Assembly: GCF_020181035.1 (NCBI RefSeq)
Contig: NZ_JAIQYY010000001.1
Span: forward strand, 380,275 to 444,274
Direction: 5' to 3'
Length of the DNA: 64,000 nt
Origin: Streptomyces sp. CoH27
GTDB lineage: Bacteria; Actinomycetota; Actinomycetes; Streptomycetales; Streptomycetaceae
Positions within the stretch are counted from its first letter, which is position 1. Each line of letters opens with the position of its first letter. Shown piece by piece: positions 26,003 through 35,334 of this stretch. Under the pieces are notes generated by a model. It ran no database searches, had not been told where the DNA came from, and saw only the letters and a list, made by a program, of their open reading frames with translations. Both the position numbers and the translations under genes were made by a program.

Positions 26003-27115
26003 TCACGCCGTCGGAAAAGGCAGAGTCACCTCGAAACGGCATCCCCCGGGAATGTTGCGGACGCTCGCCCGGCCCTGGTGGGCCTCGACGATGCCTCGGA
26101 CGATGGCCAGGCCCAGGCCCGCCCCCGCCGGGGGTGTGCGGGCGTCGGTGCCGCGCCAGCCGGTGTCGAAGACGCGGGGGAGGTCTTCCTCGGGGATGCC
26201 TCCGCAGCCGTCGGTGACGGAGAGGACCACCCCGTCGGGGGTGCGTTCGGCGGCGATCGCGACCGTGCCGTCGGGCGGGGTGCGGCGGATGGCGTTGACC
26301 AGGAGGTTGCCGAGGACGCGGGTCATCTCCTTGGCGTCGACCTCCACGGGGACGGGTTCGACGCGGTCGCCCACCAGCCGTACACCGTGTTCCCGGGCGA
26401 GCGGGTCGGCCCCGGCCAGCGCGTCGCCGACGAGGTCGTACAGGGAGATGCGGCTGGGGCTCAGGGGGAGGGTGCCCGCGTGGATGCGGGAGAGTTCGAA
26501 GAGGTCGCCGACCATGTCGTTGAGGCGTTCGACCTCGGTGCGGATCTGTTTGAGGTAGCGGTCCGGGTCCGCCGCCACGCCGTCCTCCAGCGCCTCCGAC
26601 ATGGCGCGCAGGCCGGCCAGGGGGGTGCGCAGGTCGTGAGAGATCCAGGCGACCAGTTCGCGCCGTGACTTCTCCAGCGCCCGCTCCCGCTCGCGGGATT
26701 CGGCCAGGCGCGCGCTCGTCGTGGCCAACTCGCGGCTGAGCGCGTCCAGTTCGGCGGTGGTCGGGCCGTGCGGGGCCGCGAAGGCGCCCGCGTCGCCGAA
26801 CGAGCGGGCGGCGTCGGCGAGTTCGCGGCTGCGGGCGACGACCCAGCGGCCGAGGAGCAGCGCGGTGGCGAACGAGACCACCGCCGCCATCGCCACGACG
26901 GTGGTGACCACGGTCAGGTCGTGCGGGGACAGGAACATCGCCCAGGCCACCGCCAGCGTGCCGGCGAGCATGGCGACGACACCGACGGCCGCGACCACGG
27001 CGAGGGAGGCGGTGAGCGAGCGCCGCCGGATCAGACGCAGCACTACCGCTCCCGTGGCCCCCGCGGCGGCGGCACCGGCGAAGGCGTACAGGGCGATGAG
27101 GAGAGTGTCGCGCAT
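26003..27115 (-). CDS. sensor histidine kinase
   Basis: 370 residues. Two membrane helices (residues 5-27 and about 40-65, with a third hydrophobic stretch 70-92) are followed by a HAMP-like linker. The H-box is SHDLRTPLAGL near residue 160, the N-box NLLVNAIRRTPP, the G1 box DGCGGIP and the G2 box GAGLGLAI. There is little periplasmic sequence, so it probably senses a membrane or intracellular signal. Located 2 bases downstream of its cognate response regulator. Confidence 0.94.
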   Translation of the reverse strand: MRDTLLIALYAFAGAAAAGATGAVVLRLIRRRSLTASLAVVAAVGVVAMLAGTLAVAWAMFLSPHDLTVVTTVVAMAAVVSFATALLLGRWVVARSRELADAARSFGDAGAFAAPHGPTTAELDALSRELATTSARLAESRERERALEKSRRELVAWISHDLRTPLAGLRAMSEALEDGVAADPDRYLKQIRTEVERLNDMVGDLFELSRIHAGTLPLSPSRISLYDLVGDALAGADPLAREHGVRLVGDRVEPVPVEVDAKEMTRVLGNLLVNAIRRTPPDGTVAIAAERTPDGVVLSVTDGCGGIPEEDLPRVFDTGWRGTDARTPPAGAGLGLAIVRGIVEAHQGRASVRNIPGGCRFEVTLPFPTA

Positions 27116-27117
27116 GG

Positions 27118-27852
<735 letters not shown>

Positions 27853-27937
27853 GCCTCCAGCGTCGCACCGCCAGGTCGGCACCACCGGGGCGCCCGGTCC
27901 GGCGTCCGCGTTTCGTAAGGTCCTGGAGTCCGAAATG

Positions 27938-27957
27938 CCCTAGTGACGTTCGTAGGG
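27938..27957. promoter_or_regulatory. inverted repeat upstream of the GT2 gene
   Basis: CCCTA (27938-27942) and TAGGG (27953-27957) are separated by 10 bases, immediately before the GTG at 27965. TAGGGT (27953-27958) could also act as a -10 element. Possible site for the adjacent response regulator. Confidence 0.35.
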
Positions 27958-27964
27958 TGAGACC

Positions 27965-28657
27965 GTGACGACCACTTCCACGGACGTCGACGTGGTGCTG
28001 CCCTGTCTGGACGAGGCCGAGGCCCTGCCCTGGGTGCTCGGCCGGATCCCGGCCGGCTGGCGCGCCCTCGTCGTCGACAACGGTTCCACCGACGGCTCCC
28101 CCGACATCGCCCGCGCGCTCGGCGCGACGGTGGTGCACGAGCCGCTGCGCGGCTTCGGCGCCGCCTGCCACGCCGGACTGACCGCGGCCACCGGCGACAT
28201 CGTGTGCTTCTGCGACTGCGACGCCTCCCTCGATCCCGCGCTGCTCGAACCCTTCGTGCGGCAGGTCCGCGAGGGCGCGGCCGACCTGGTGCTCGGCCGG
28301 CGCCGGCCGCAGGGGCGGGGCGCCTGGCCGGCGCACGCCCGGGCGGGCAATCTCGCCCTGGCCCGGATGCTGCGCCGCCGCACCGGGCTGCGCCTGCACG
28401 ACCTGGGCCCGCTGCGCGCCGCCCGCCGCGAGGCACTGCTCGCGCTGGATCTCACCGACCGGCGCAGCGGCTACCCGCTCCAGATGGTCGTCCGCGCGGC
28501 CGACGCCGGCTGGCGCATCACCGAGCGCGACGTGCCGTACCGGCCGCGCACCGGGGCCTCCAAGGTCACCGGCACCTGGCGGGGCACCTGGCAGGCGGTG
28601 CGGGACATGAGCCGCGTGCTGGCCGAAGCCCCGGCCGAGGGGAGGTTCGTACGGTGA
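27965..28657 (+). CDS. family 2 glycosyltransferase
   Basis: 230 residues, GTG start. VDVVLPCLDEAEALPWVL, then VDNGSTDGSPDIARALGA and a DCDASLDP (DxD-like) motif define a GT-A fold. It resembles small dolichyl-phosphate-sugar or undecaprenyl-phosphate-sugar synthase-type enzymes, which charge a lipid carrier at the inner membrane; it lacks C-terminal membrane helices. The stop overlaps the next gene by 4 bases. Together with the polytopic protein at 31689-33059 it could supply and use a lipid-linked sugar (inference). Confidence 0.9.
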   Translation: MTTTSTDVDVVLPCLDEAEALPWVLGRIPAGWRALVVDNGSTDGSPDIARALGATVVHEPLRGFGAACHAGLTAATGDIVCFCDCDASLDPALLEPFVRQVREGAADLVLGRRRPQGRGAWPAHARAGNLALARMLRRRTGLRLHDLGPLRAARREALLALDLTDRRSGYPLQMVVRAADAGWRITERDVPYRPRTGASKVTGTWRGTWQAVRDMSRVLAEAPAEGRFVR

Positions 28658-29271
28658 CCACGCTCCTCGTCATCGCCAAGGAACCGGTCCCGGGGCGGGT
28701 CAAGACCCGGCTGACCCCGCCGTTCACCCCGCGGCAGGCCGCTCTCCTGGCCGAGGCCGCTCTCGCCGACACCCTGCACACGGTGGCGGCCACCCCGGCG
28801 ACCCGGCGGGTCCTCGTCCTGGACGGCACGCCGGGCGACTGGCTGCCGCCCGGCTTCGAGGTGCTGCCGCAGTGCGCGGGCGGGCTGGACGAGCGGCTGG
28901 CGGACGCCTTCGCGCACTGCCACGGCCCGGCGCTGCTCATCGGCATGGACACCCCGCAGGTCACGCCGGACCTGCTCACCGTGGACCTCACCGACTGCGA
29001 CGCCTGTCTCGGCCCGGCGGAGGACGGCGGCTTCTGGGCCCTCGGACTTGCGACGCCCGATCCCGCGCTGCTGCGGGGCGTGCCCATGTCGACACCGGTG
29101 ACCGGGGCCGTGCAGCGGGAGCGCCTGCTGGCCGCGGGACTGCGGGTGCGCGAGCTGCCCCGGCTCCGTGACATCGACACCGCCGCCGACGCCCACGCCG
29201 TCGCCGCCCTGGCCCCCCGCGGCCGGTTCGCGGCACGGCTGGCCGACTGCACATCGGTCACCCCGCGATGA
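28654..29271 (+). CDS. DUF2064 (TIGR04282-type) glycosyltransferase-like protein
   Basis: 205 residues from GTG 28654. TLLVIAKEPVPGRVKTRLTPPFTPRQAALLAEAAL is the family hallmark, resembling the nucleotide-binding start of nucleotidyltransferases. GMDTPQ carries the metal-binding Asp and GPAEDGGFWALGL is the second motif. Members are found beside GT2 enzymes in envelope-modifying clusters. Exact reaction unknown. Its stop overlaps the apparent ATG of the methyltransferase remnant (ATGA). Confidence 0.88.
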   Translation: MTTLLVIAKEPVPGRVKTRLTPPFTPRQAALLAEAALADTLHTVAATPATRRVLVLDGTPGDWLPPGFEVLPQCAGGLDERLADAFAHCHGPALLIGMDTPQVTPDLLTVDLTDCDACLGPAEDGGFWALGLATPDPALLRGVPMSTPVTGAVQRERLLAAGLRVRELPRLRDIDTAADAHAVAALAPRGRFAARLADCTSVTPR

Positions 29272-30029
29272 GGGGTGGCTCCGTCGCCTGGGCGGCCGCC
29301 GACCTTACGCTGCCGCGCTGCGCACGGGCCGGGGCCCGCTGTTCCTGCGCCGCACCGACGGGCGGCTGCTGCCGCTGGAGGTGGAGGGCTGGTGCGCCCG
29401 CGCGGACGCCGTGAACACGGCCGTGCCGGACCGGTGCGAGGGCGCCGTCCTGGACGTCGGCTGCGGTCCGGGCCGACTGGTGGCGGAGCTCGCCGCCCGG
29501 GGCCGTGCCGTGCCCGGCATCGGCGTCGGCGAGGCCGCCGTCGACCACACGGTCGGCCTCGGCTGGCAGGCGCTGCGGCGCTCGGTCTTCGAGCCGTTGC
29601 CCGGCGAGGGCCGCTGGGACACCGTGCTGCTCGTGGACGGCAACATCGGCATCGACGGGGAGCCGTCCGTGCTGCTGGAGCGGGTGGCCGCGCTGCTCCG
29701 CCCGGGCGGCCTGCTGATCGCCGAGACCGCGCCGGGACACGCCGACGAACGCGCCCGGGTCCAGGTGGTCGACACCGTCGGCACCTCCCGGGCCACCGGT
29801 GCCCTTGCCCTGGGCGCGCCTCGGCACCCCGGCCCTGCTGCGGTACGCGCGCAGGACCGGGTGGCCGTCCGTCGCTCAGCGGTCGGCGGACGGTCGCTGC
29901 TTCGCCGCCCTGCGCACCCGGAACGCCCGCGCCGCCAGCAGCAGTGCCGAGCCGCCGAAGAGTACGGCCGTGATCAGCAGCCAGCGGGCGAGGAAGCCGT
30001 CCGGGGAGAGTCCGGTGGCGAGCCGGTAG
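29268..30029 (+). pseudogene. SAM-dependent methyltransferase, frameshifted at both ends
   Basis: The expected ATG (29268) overlaps the upstream stop, but the homologous reading WLRRLGGRRPYAAALRTGRG is in another frame, entered around 29272-29276 in a G-run. The central part carries the SAM motif LDVGCGPGRLVAELAARG and VDGNIGIDGEPSVLLERV. Near 29799 the frame shifts back: PLPWARLGTPALLRYARRTGW and RSADGRCFAALR continue in the original ATG frame. Two compensating one-base shifts therefore bound the domain. Without correction, a GTG at 29168 would be the only in-frame start. The tail runs antisense into the next gene, which starts on the other strand. A sequencing error or a genuine pseudogene are both possible. 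Confidence 0.65.
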
Positions 30030-30343
30030 CTCTGGGCCGTCATCCCGCTGATCAGCGGGAACCACACGAGCAGGAGCAGCAGGGACAGCGCGGCCGGGAC
30101 GCGTACGTACGACGTCCGGCCGCGCCGGCCGACCGCCCCGAGGCCGCGGACGACCAGCCGGTCCGCCAGCCCGTACAGCGGCACCAGCACGAGGTCGTGC
30201 AGCAGGGCGGCGCCGGCGATCCACAGCGCCACTCCGAACCAGTCACCGGCGAACAGCCGGACCCCGGCGTAGGAGGCGAGCGCGAACGAGCAGGCGAGCA
30301 GCAGCAGTTGGAAGGGGCTGCCGAGGCGTACGCGGCGCGGCAT
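29876..30343 (-). CDS. small integral membrane protein
   Basis: 155 residues from ATG 30343, with GGAG 8 bases upstream. Four hydrophobic helices are visible (FQLLLLACSFALASYAGV, GVALWIAGAALLHDLVLVPL, AALSLLLLLVWFPLI, WLLITAVLFGGSALLLAA). The HDLVLVPLY segment carries a His that could be functional. The ATG shares one base with the stop of the molybdopterin oxidoreductase, so the two are translationally coupled. I do not recognise a named family. Confidence 0.75.
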   Translation of the reverse strand: MPRRVRLGSPFQLLLLACSFALASYAGVRLFAGDWFGVALWIAGAALLHDLVLVPLYGLADRLVVRGLGAVGRRGRTSYVRVPAALSLLLLLVWFPLISGMTAQSYRLATGLSPDGFLARWLLITAVLFGGSALLLAARAFRVRRAAKQRPSADR

Positions 30344-31575
30344 CACAGGTCTCCGAAGGTCAGCCGGGCCACCCACTTGGTGTTGAGCACACCGGGTGCC
30401 GCGGGCACGATGATCCGCGCCGGCCGGCCGTGGTCGGGGGACAGTTCCTCGCCATTGACGAACAGGGCGAGCAGCGAGCGCCCGTCGGCCACCTGGTTGG
30501 CGCGCAGGGCCGCGCGGCGGAAGGCGCCGTGGCGTTGCAGGGACTCCACGAGCACGTCCGGCGGATCACCGTCGTACCCGACGAGCGCCGCGAGGTCGCG
30601 CAGCCGCACCCCGCGCCACCACTGGTCGGCGGTCGACCATCCCTCGACGCACGCGATGGGCAACGACGAGCTGTGCTGCGGCAGTCGGAGCAGCTGGGAG
30701 CGGCTGAGCCGGACGGTGCCGGTGCGGCCGGTGACGACGAGGCGCCAGTTGTCCTCATGGGTGTCGGCCGCAGTGATCCCGGCGTAGGCGGCGGTCTTGT
30801 TGATCTGGAAGCCGTTCGGGCCGCCACCGGGGTCGGCCGTGCCGTGCGGCGCGAGCAGGGCCGTACGCCGGAAGGGCCCGCCGAGACTCTGTCCGACCGT
30901 GGTCAGGAGCAGCAGCAGAGAGCCGCCGCCGACCAGTCCGAGCGCGCCCCGCCGGGACACCGTGGGCGCGTCGGGATGCGGCGGGACCAGGTCGCTCCTC
31001 TCCCTCAGCCGGTGCCGTACGGCTCGTACCGCGGTCGGGGTCTTCAGCACGGCGTGGGCCACGAAGGCGGCGAAGAAGACCCAGGCACCGTAGAAGTGCA
31101 GTGGGTAGAAGGAGCCGGGGAAGACGTAGTCCAGCTGGACGTTGAGCACCCCGGTGGTGAACTCGAACAGGCCGCCGCCGACCAGCAACAGCAGCGAGAT
31201 CCGCTCCAGCGCGTGGGCGAGGGAGCGGGCCGGCGGCAGCGCGAACAGCCTCGGCACCACCGACCACAGCTTGGCCAGCAGCACCGGGACCAGGGTGATG
31301 CCGAGCGTGACGTGCAGGCCCTGGGTGAAGCGGTACAGCCACACCGGGCCGGTGGGCCAGGCGAAGAGGTAGAAGCCCAGGACGCCCTTGTCCGGTGTCA
31401 TGTCGTTCACCCGGGACAGGTCCGGGTTGTAAGCGGCGTACGACACCAGGCCGGTCACGAACAGCACGGTGACGCCGACGAGCAGGACGAGGCCGAGCAC
31501 GGCGGTGAACCAGGGGCCGCGCAGCGGGCTGCGCCAGAAGCCTGGGGAGGTGGGGAGCCGGGGATGGTCGCGCAT
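30343..31575 (-). CDS. membrane-anchored molybdopterin oxidoreductase (sulfite-oxidase family)
   Basis: 410 residues from ATG 31575. The N-terminal 200 residues have four membrane helices with conserved histidines (FTQGLHVTLG, LHFYGAWVFFAAFVAHAVL), resembling a cytochrome b561-type heme module. Then a periplasmic-type linker leads to the molybdopterin domain (NKTAAYAGITA, LPIACVEGWSTADQW). Cys309 in ACVEGW is the expected molybdenum ligand. NGEELSPDHGRPARIIVPA is the C-terminal signature. Likely an extracytoplasmic reductase or oxidase of the YedY/SUOX type; substrate unknown. Confidence 0.88.
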   Translation of the reverse strand: MRDHPRLPTSPGFWRSPLRGPWFTAVLGLVLLVGVTVLFVTGLVSYAAYNPDLSRVNDMTPDKGVLGFYLFAWPTGPVWLYRFTQGLHVTLGITLVPVLLAKLWSVVPRLFALPPARSLAHALERISLLLLVGGGLFEFTTGVLNVQLDYVFPGSFYPLHFYGAWVFFAAFVAHAVLKTPTAVRAVRHRLRERSDLVPPHPDAPTVSRRGALGLVGGGSLLLLLTTVGQSLGGPFRRTALLAPHGTADPGGGPNGFQINKTAAYAGITAADTHEDNWRLVVTGRTGTVRLSRSQLLRLPQHSSSLPIACVEGWSTADQWWRGVRLRDLAALVGYDGDPPDVLVESLQRHGAFRRAALRANQVADGRSLLALFVNGEELSPDHGRPARIIVPAAPGVLNTKWVARLTFGDL

Positions 31576-31688
31576 GTCCCGACCGTAGGCCGGGAAACCC
31601 CCGGAAAAGGGTGCGCGACCCATGACGAAACGCTGACGTCCGGCCGGGACAGCGGCCGCTCACCGCTCCCCCGGCCTAGCGTTCCGGT

Positions 31689-33059
31689 GTGATCCGCTTC
31701 CGCCACCTCGACCTGTCCCGCGCCGCACGCCGCGATCTGTACGCCGTCCTCGCCGCCGCTCTGCTCGTGACGGCGGCCGTCCTGGTCGGCCGGCACATCC
31801 AGGACACCCGGCACACCCTGTACGTGCACTGGCCGCCGCTGTTCGCCGACTGGGACCCGCACCTCGGCCCCGGCACTCCGGCGGCCCTGGCGGTGGCCGC
31901 GGCCGTCGTGGCGTACGGCCCCGCGCTCGCCGCCCGGCTGTCCTGGCGGGCGCTGCTCGCGGCGGTCTGGGCGAGCGCCGTGGCCTGGATCTTCTCCCTC
32001 GCGTCGATCGACGGCTGGCAGCGCGGCATCGCGGGCAGGCTCACCACGACCAACGAGTACCTGCGGGTCATCGGCCGCTTCCACGACATCCCGGCCACCC
32101 TGCGCGACTTCACCCACCACATCGTCGACGGCACCCCTCACCCCTGGCCCGCGCACATCGCCGGGCACCCGCCGGCCGCCACGCTCACCTTCGTCCTGCT
32201 GGACCGGATCGGGCTGCGCGGCGGCGGCTGGGCCGGGGTGTGGGTCATCGTCGCGGGCGCGACGGGGTGTGCCGCCGTGCTGATCGCGATCCGGGCCCTC
32301 GCCGACGAGACGCTCGCGCGCCGGGCCGCGCCGTTCCTGGTGTCGGCCCCGGCCGCGGTGTGGCAGGGCGTCTCCGCGGACGGCTGGTTCGCCGCCGTCG
32401 CCGCCTGGTCCGTGGCCCTGCTCGCCCTCGCCGTGACGCGCCGCTCCCTGGGGTGCGCGGCGGCCTCGGGCCTGCTGTTCGGCCTGACCTGGTATCTGTC
32501 CTACGGCCTCACGCTCTTCGCACTGATCGGTGCGGCGGTGCTGGTGCTCGGCCGGTCCGGGCCGCGGGCGCGCCCTCTGCTGGTGCTGCCGCTGCTGGCC
32601 GGACTGGCCGTGGTCCCGGTGATGTTCGCGCTCGCCGGGTTCAACTGGTGGGAGGGCTACCACCTGCTCGTCACGCGTTACCACCAGGGCGTGGGCGGCA
32701 CCCGCCCGTACGGCTACTGGGTGTGGGCCAACCTCGCCTGTACAGCGATCATCACCGGCCCGGCCACGGTGGCGGGCCTGCGCCGTACGACCGCCGTGCT
32801 GCTGCGCCGCCGTGGCTCCCGGACCGCGCGGCCCGCTCCCGCGTCCGTCCGGCTCGCGGTCCTGGTGACGGCCGCCCTGCTCGCGCTGCTGATCGCCGAC
32901 CTGTCCGGCATGAGCAAGGCGGAGACGGAACGCATCTGGCTGCCGTTCGCCCTGTGGCTGCTCCCGGCCTGCGCCCTGCTCCCCCGCCCCCGCGCCTGGC
33001 TCACCGCCCAGGCCGTGCTCGCCCTGCTCATCAATCACCTTCTTTTCACGGGCTGGTGA
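31689..33059 (+). CDS. polytopic membrane protein, GT-C-like
   Basis: 456 residues, GTG start, with 10 or more predicted membrane helices. The first large loop (RHTLYVHWPPLFADWDPHLGPG) and GRFHDIPATLRDFTHHIVDGTPHPWPAHIAGHPP resemble periplasmic loops of GT-C lipid-linked-sugar transferases; the HPPA motif is typical. I cannot name the family with certainty. A TAGCGT hexamer at 31678-31683 just before the start is a candidate -10. Encoded with the GT2 and DUF2064 genes, it may transfer a sugar to an envelope acceptor. Confidence 0.78.
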   Translation: MIRFRHLDLSRAARRDLYAVLAAALLVTAAVLVGRHIQDTRHTLYVHWPPLFADWDPHLGPGTPAALAVAAAVVAYGPALAARLSWRALLAAVWASAVAWIFSLASIDGWQRGIAGRLTTTNEYLRVIGRFHDIPATLRDFTHHIVDGTPHPWPAHIAGHPPAATLTFVLLDRIGLRGGGWAGVWVIVAGATGCAAVLIAIRALADETLARRAAPFLVSAPAAVWQGVSADGWFAAVAAWSVALLALAVTRRSLGCAAASGLLFGLTWYLSYGLTLFALIGAAVLVLGRSGPRARPLLVLPLLAGLAVVPVMFALAGFNWWEGYHLLVTRYHQGVGGTRPYGYWVWANLACTAIITGPATVAGLRRTTAVLLRRRGSRTARPAPASVRLAVLVTAALLALLIADLSGMSKAETERIWLPFALWLLPACALLPRPRAWLTAQAVLALLINHLLFTGW

Positions 33060-33085
33060 CGTGATGTCAACTGGCCTGCTCCTGC

Positions 33086-33122
33086 GTGACGGACGGTGCT
33101 ACCAACCCATACCGCCCGTCAC
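33086..33122. terminator. bidirectional terminator hairpin
   Basis: GTGACGG (33086-33092) pairs with CCGTCAC (33116-33122) and the stem continues inward as CGGT/ACCG after one mismatch. It separates the convergent membrane-protein gene and the minus-strand DNA-binding protein gene. Confidence 0.55.
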
Positions 33123-33143
33123 CCTGGCTGCTTGACGTCCTGA

Positions 33144-33602
33144 TTAGCAATCGGTATCCGCGTCCACGTTCTCGCCCTCGCCGGTCCGGTCGGCCAGGCG
33201 TTCGTACCGCTGCCGCGCGGCCTGCGGGGTGCCGAGGCCGAGTCCGAAGGCGACCTCGGGCCAGGTCATGCCCCGGCCGCGGGCCATCTTCATGAGACCG
33301 GCCTCCAGTTCGTCCAGTTCGGCCCGGACCAGCGGGACGAGGCTCAGCGCGGCCGTGATGTCCGCGTGGTCCACCTCCGGTTCCCCGTCGTCGAGCAGAG
33401 CGGCGCCGCTCATCAGGAAGGTCACCAGGCGGACGGCCTCGTGCGGTGCGAGGACCGACGGGTGCGTCTGGCGGCGCCGTTGCCCGTCTGTCGCCGCGTG
33501 CCGCTCGGCGATGCGGAAGAGGGAGGCGTGGACCCTTCGGGCGCGCGCCTCTTCCGGCCGCGGCGGAAGGAAGGGGTCGGTGGGGTCGGTGGTCGATGTC
33601 AT
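33144..33602 (-). CDS. putative DNA-binding protein
   Basis: 152 residues from ATG 33602; ATG 33677 would add 25 residues. The middle (APHEAVRLVTFLMSGAALLDDG, DITAALSLVPLVRAELDELEAGLMKMARGRGMTWPEVAFGLGLGTPQAARQRYERLADR) ends in a helix-turn-helix-like segment (WPEVAFGLGLGTPQAARQRYERL). Similar small Streptomyces proteins are annotated as DNA-binding. The 19-base palindrome lying just upstream (33647-33665) suggests it may be autoregulated. The downstream gene is convergent, so no operon partner is visible. Confidence 0.75.
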   Translation of the reverse strand: MTSTTDPTDPFLPPRPEEARARRVHASLFRIAERHAATDGQRRRQTHPSVLAPHEAVRLVTFLMSGAALLDDGEPEVDHADITAALSLVPLVRAELDELEAGLMKMARGRGMTWPEVAFGLGLGTPQAARQRYERLADRTGEGENVDADTDC

Positions 33603-33646
33603 GAGGCAAGCATCGAGTTCAGCATGACATGGCGTCAACTTGTTAT

Positions 33647-33665
33647 TGTGAACGATCTGTTCACA
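33647..33665. promoter_or_regulatory. perfect 7-bp inverted repeat upstream of the DNA-binding protein
   Basis: TGTGAAC (33647-33653) and GTTCACA (33659-33665) flank GATCT. The local sequence is AT-rich, unlike its surroundings, and lies about 45 bases before the ATG at 33602. GntR- or XRE-type operators often look like this. Confidence 0.5.
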
Positions 33666-33681
33666 CCTGGGTGTCACACCC

Positions 33682-35175
33682 TCAGGAGGCCGGTGCGGTG
33701 ATCTCCCGCTTGAGGATCTTGCCGCTCGGGCCCATGGGCAGCGCGTCGGTCAGCCAGACCCGGCGCGGGTACTTGTAGGCGGCCACCCGGTCGCGGACGA
33801 ACCGCTGCAACTCCTCGGTGTCCGCCCGGGCGCCGGGGCGCAGCACCACCGCGGCCGCCACCTCCTCGCCCAGCCGCTCGTCGGGCACGCCGAGGACGGC
33901 GGCAAGGGCGACGGCCGGGTGCTCGTGCAGGACCTCCTCGATCTCGCGCGGGTAGACGTTGTAGCCGCCGCGGATGATCAGGTCCTTCTTCCGGTCCACG
34001 ATGTAGAGGTAGCCGTCCTCGTCCCGGCGGGCCAGGTCGCCGGTGCGCAGCCAGCCGTCGGGAATGGTGGCGGCCGTCTCCTCGGGGCGGTTCCAGTACT
34101 CCTTCATCACGTTCGGCCCGCGCACGGCCAGTTCGCCGGTCTCGCCCGGCGCGACGTCCCGGCCGGTCTCGTCCAGCAGCCGGACCTCGACGTCACGGAT
34201 CGGCGTACCGACGGAACCCGGCTTGCGCGGCCGGTCGGGGTGGTTGAAGGAAACGACCGGGCTGGTCTCGGACATGCCGAAGCCCTCCAGCACCATGCAG
34301 CCGAAGCGCCGCTCGAACCCGTGCAGGACCTCCACGGGCAGGGAGGCGCCGCCCGAGATGCACATGCGCAGGCTGGACACATCGGCCTCGGCCGCGCCGG
34401 GGTGCTGGAGCAGTGCCGCGTACATGGTGGGGACGCCCTCGAAGACGGTGGCCCGGTCGCGGGCGATGGCGTCGAGCACCGCGGCCGGCTCGAAGCGCGG
34501 GACCAGGGTGAGCGCAGCGCCGCTGCGGACGGCGACGTTCATCGTGCAGGTCTGTCCGAAGATGTGGAACAGCGGCAGACAGCCGACGATCACGTCCTCG
34601 CCGGTCAGCCGCTGGACCTCGGTGACATTGACCTCGGTGTTGTGGCGCAGCCCGGCGTGGGTGAGCGCGGCGCCCTTGGGGCGGCCGGTGGTGCCGGAGG
34701 TGTAGAGCAGTACGGCGATGTCGTCGCCGGCGGCGGGCGCCACCTCGTACCGCGGCTCCAGACGCGCCAGTTCGGCGGCGAACGCGGCGGGCTCGACCGC
34801 CAGGTGCCGCACCCCTGCGGCGGCCGCGCCCGCGCCGCCCTCGCCGGGCGCCTGGTGCCACTCGAAGAGCAGCACGGCACCGGAGTCCCGCAGGTGGTAG
34901 GCGGTCTCGCGCTCCTTCAGCAGCGGGTTCATCGGTACGACGATGCCGCCGGCGCGCAGGACGGCGTAGTACAGGACGACGAACTCGGGCACGTTCGGGA
35001 GCATCAGCGCGACCCGGTCGCCGGTGCACAGGCCCTCGGTGCGCAGCAGGGCGGCGGCCTGGGCGCTGAGCCGGTCCAGTTCGGCGTAGGTGGTGGTCAC
35101 CGGCCCCAGGCGCAGCGCCGGACGGTCGGGCAGGCGCCGCGCCGTGTCCACCAGAAAGTCCGCCAGATTGGCCAT
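33682..35175 (-). CDS. long-chain acyl-CoA ligase (FadD-type)
   Basis: 497 residues, ATG 35175 with GAGGAGG 5 bases upstream. The AMP-binding P-loop [24 protein letters not shown] hinge and the catalytic Lys motif [10 protein letters not shown] are intact. FGMSETSPV and [27 protein letters not shown] are the other core motifs. It activates a carboxylic acid to an acyl-CoA with ATP; the chain length cannot be told. Divergent from a PucR regulator, which probably controls it. Confidence 0.94.
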   Translation of the reverse strand: MANLADFLVDTARRLPDRPALRLGPVTTTYAELDRLSAQAAALLRTEGLCTGDRVALMLPNVPEFVVLYYAVLRAGGIVVPMNPLLKERETAYHLRDSGAVLLFEWHQAPGEGGAGAAAAGVRHLAVEPAAFAAELARLEPRYEVAPAAGDDIAVLLYTSGTTGRPKGAALTHAGLRHNTEVNVTEVQRLTGEDVIVGCLPLFHIFGQTCTMNVAVRSGAALTLVPRFEPAAVLDAIARDRATVFEGVPTMYAALLQHPGAAEADVSSLRMCISGGASLPVEVLHGFERRFGCMVLEGFGMSETSPVVSFNHPDRPRKPGSVGTPIRDVEVRLLDETGRDVAPGETGELAVRGPNVMKEYWNRPEETAATIPDGWLRTGDLARRDEDGYLYIVDRKKDLIIRGGYNVYPREIEEVLHEHPAVALAAVLGVPDERLGEEVAAAVVLRPGARADTEELQRFVRDRVAAYKYPRRVWLTDALPMGPSGKILKREITAPAS

Positions 35176-35295
35176 GATGCCTCCTCGCACCCCTGCTCCC
35201 GGCGCGCCACGGGTCCCGCCGCCGACGCTCACGGCATGGTCGCCCGCGCGCTCACGGTCGTCCATGGCGGCGCCCACAGTCCACGACCCCCGCAT

Positions 35296-35311
35296 TTGTC
35301 CCTAGGAACAA
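35296..35311. promoter_or_regulatory. palindrome between acyl-CoA ligase and PucR regulator
   Basis: TTGT-C-CCTAGG-A-ACAA is symmetric except for one base pair. It lies 24 bases before the regulator ATG and about 120 bases before the ligase start. PucR-type regulators often bind TTTGT/ACAAA-edged palindromes near fatty-acid genes. Confidence 0.6.
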
Positions 35312-35334
35312 TCAACCCCTCGTAAGCTGCACGT

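Noticed and set aside
29168..30787. 539-codon plus-strand frame covering the methyltransferase
   Set aside because: Only about 29270-29795 matches a methyltransferase; the rest is antisense to membrane and oxidoreductase genes.
33919..35325. 468-codon plus-strand frame
   Set aside because: Antisense of the acyl-CoA ligase gene; no domains.
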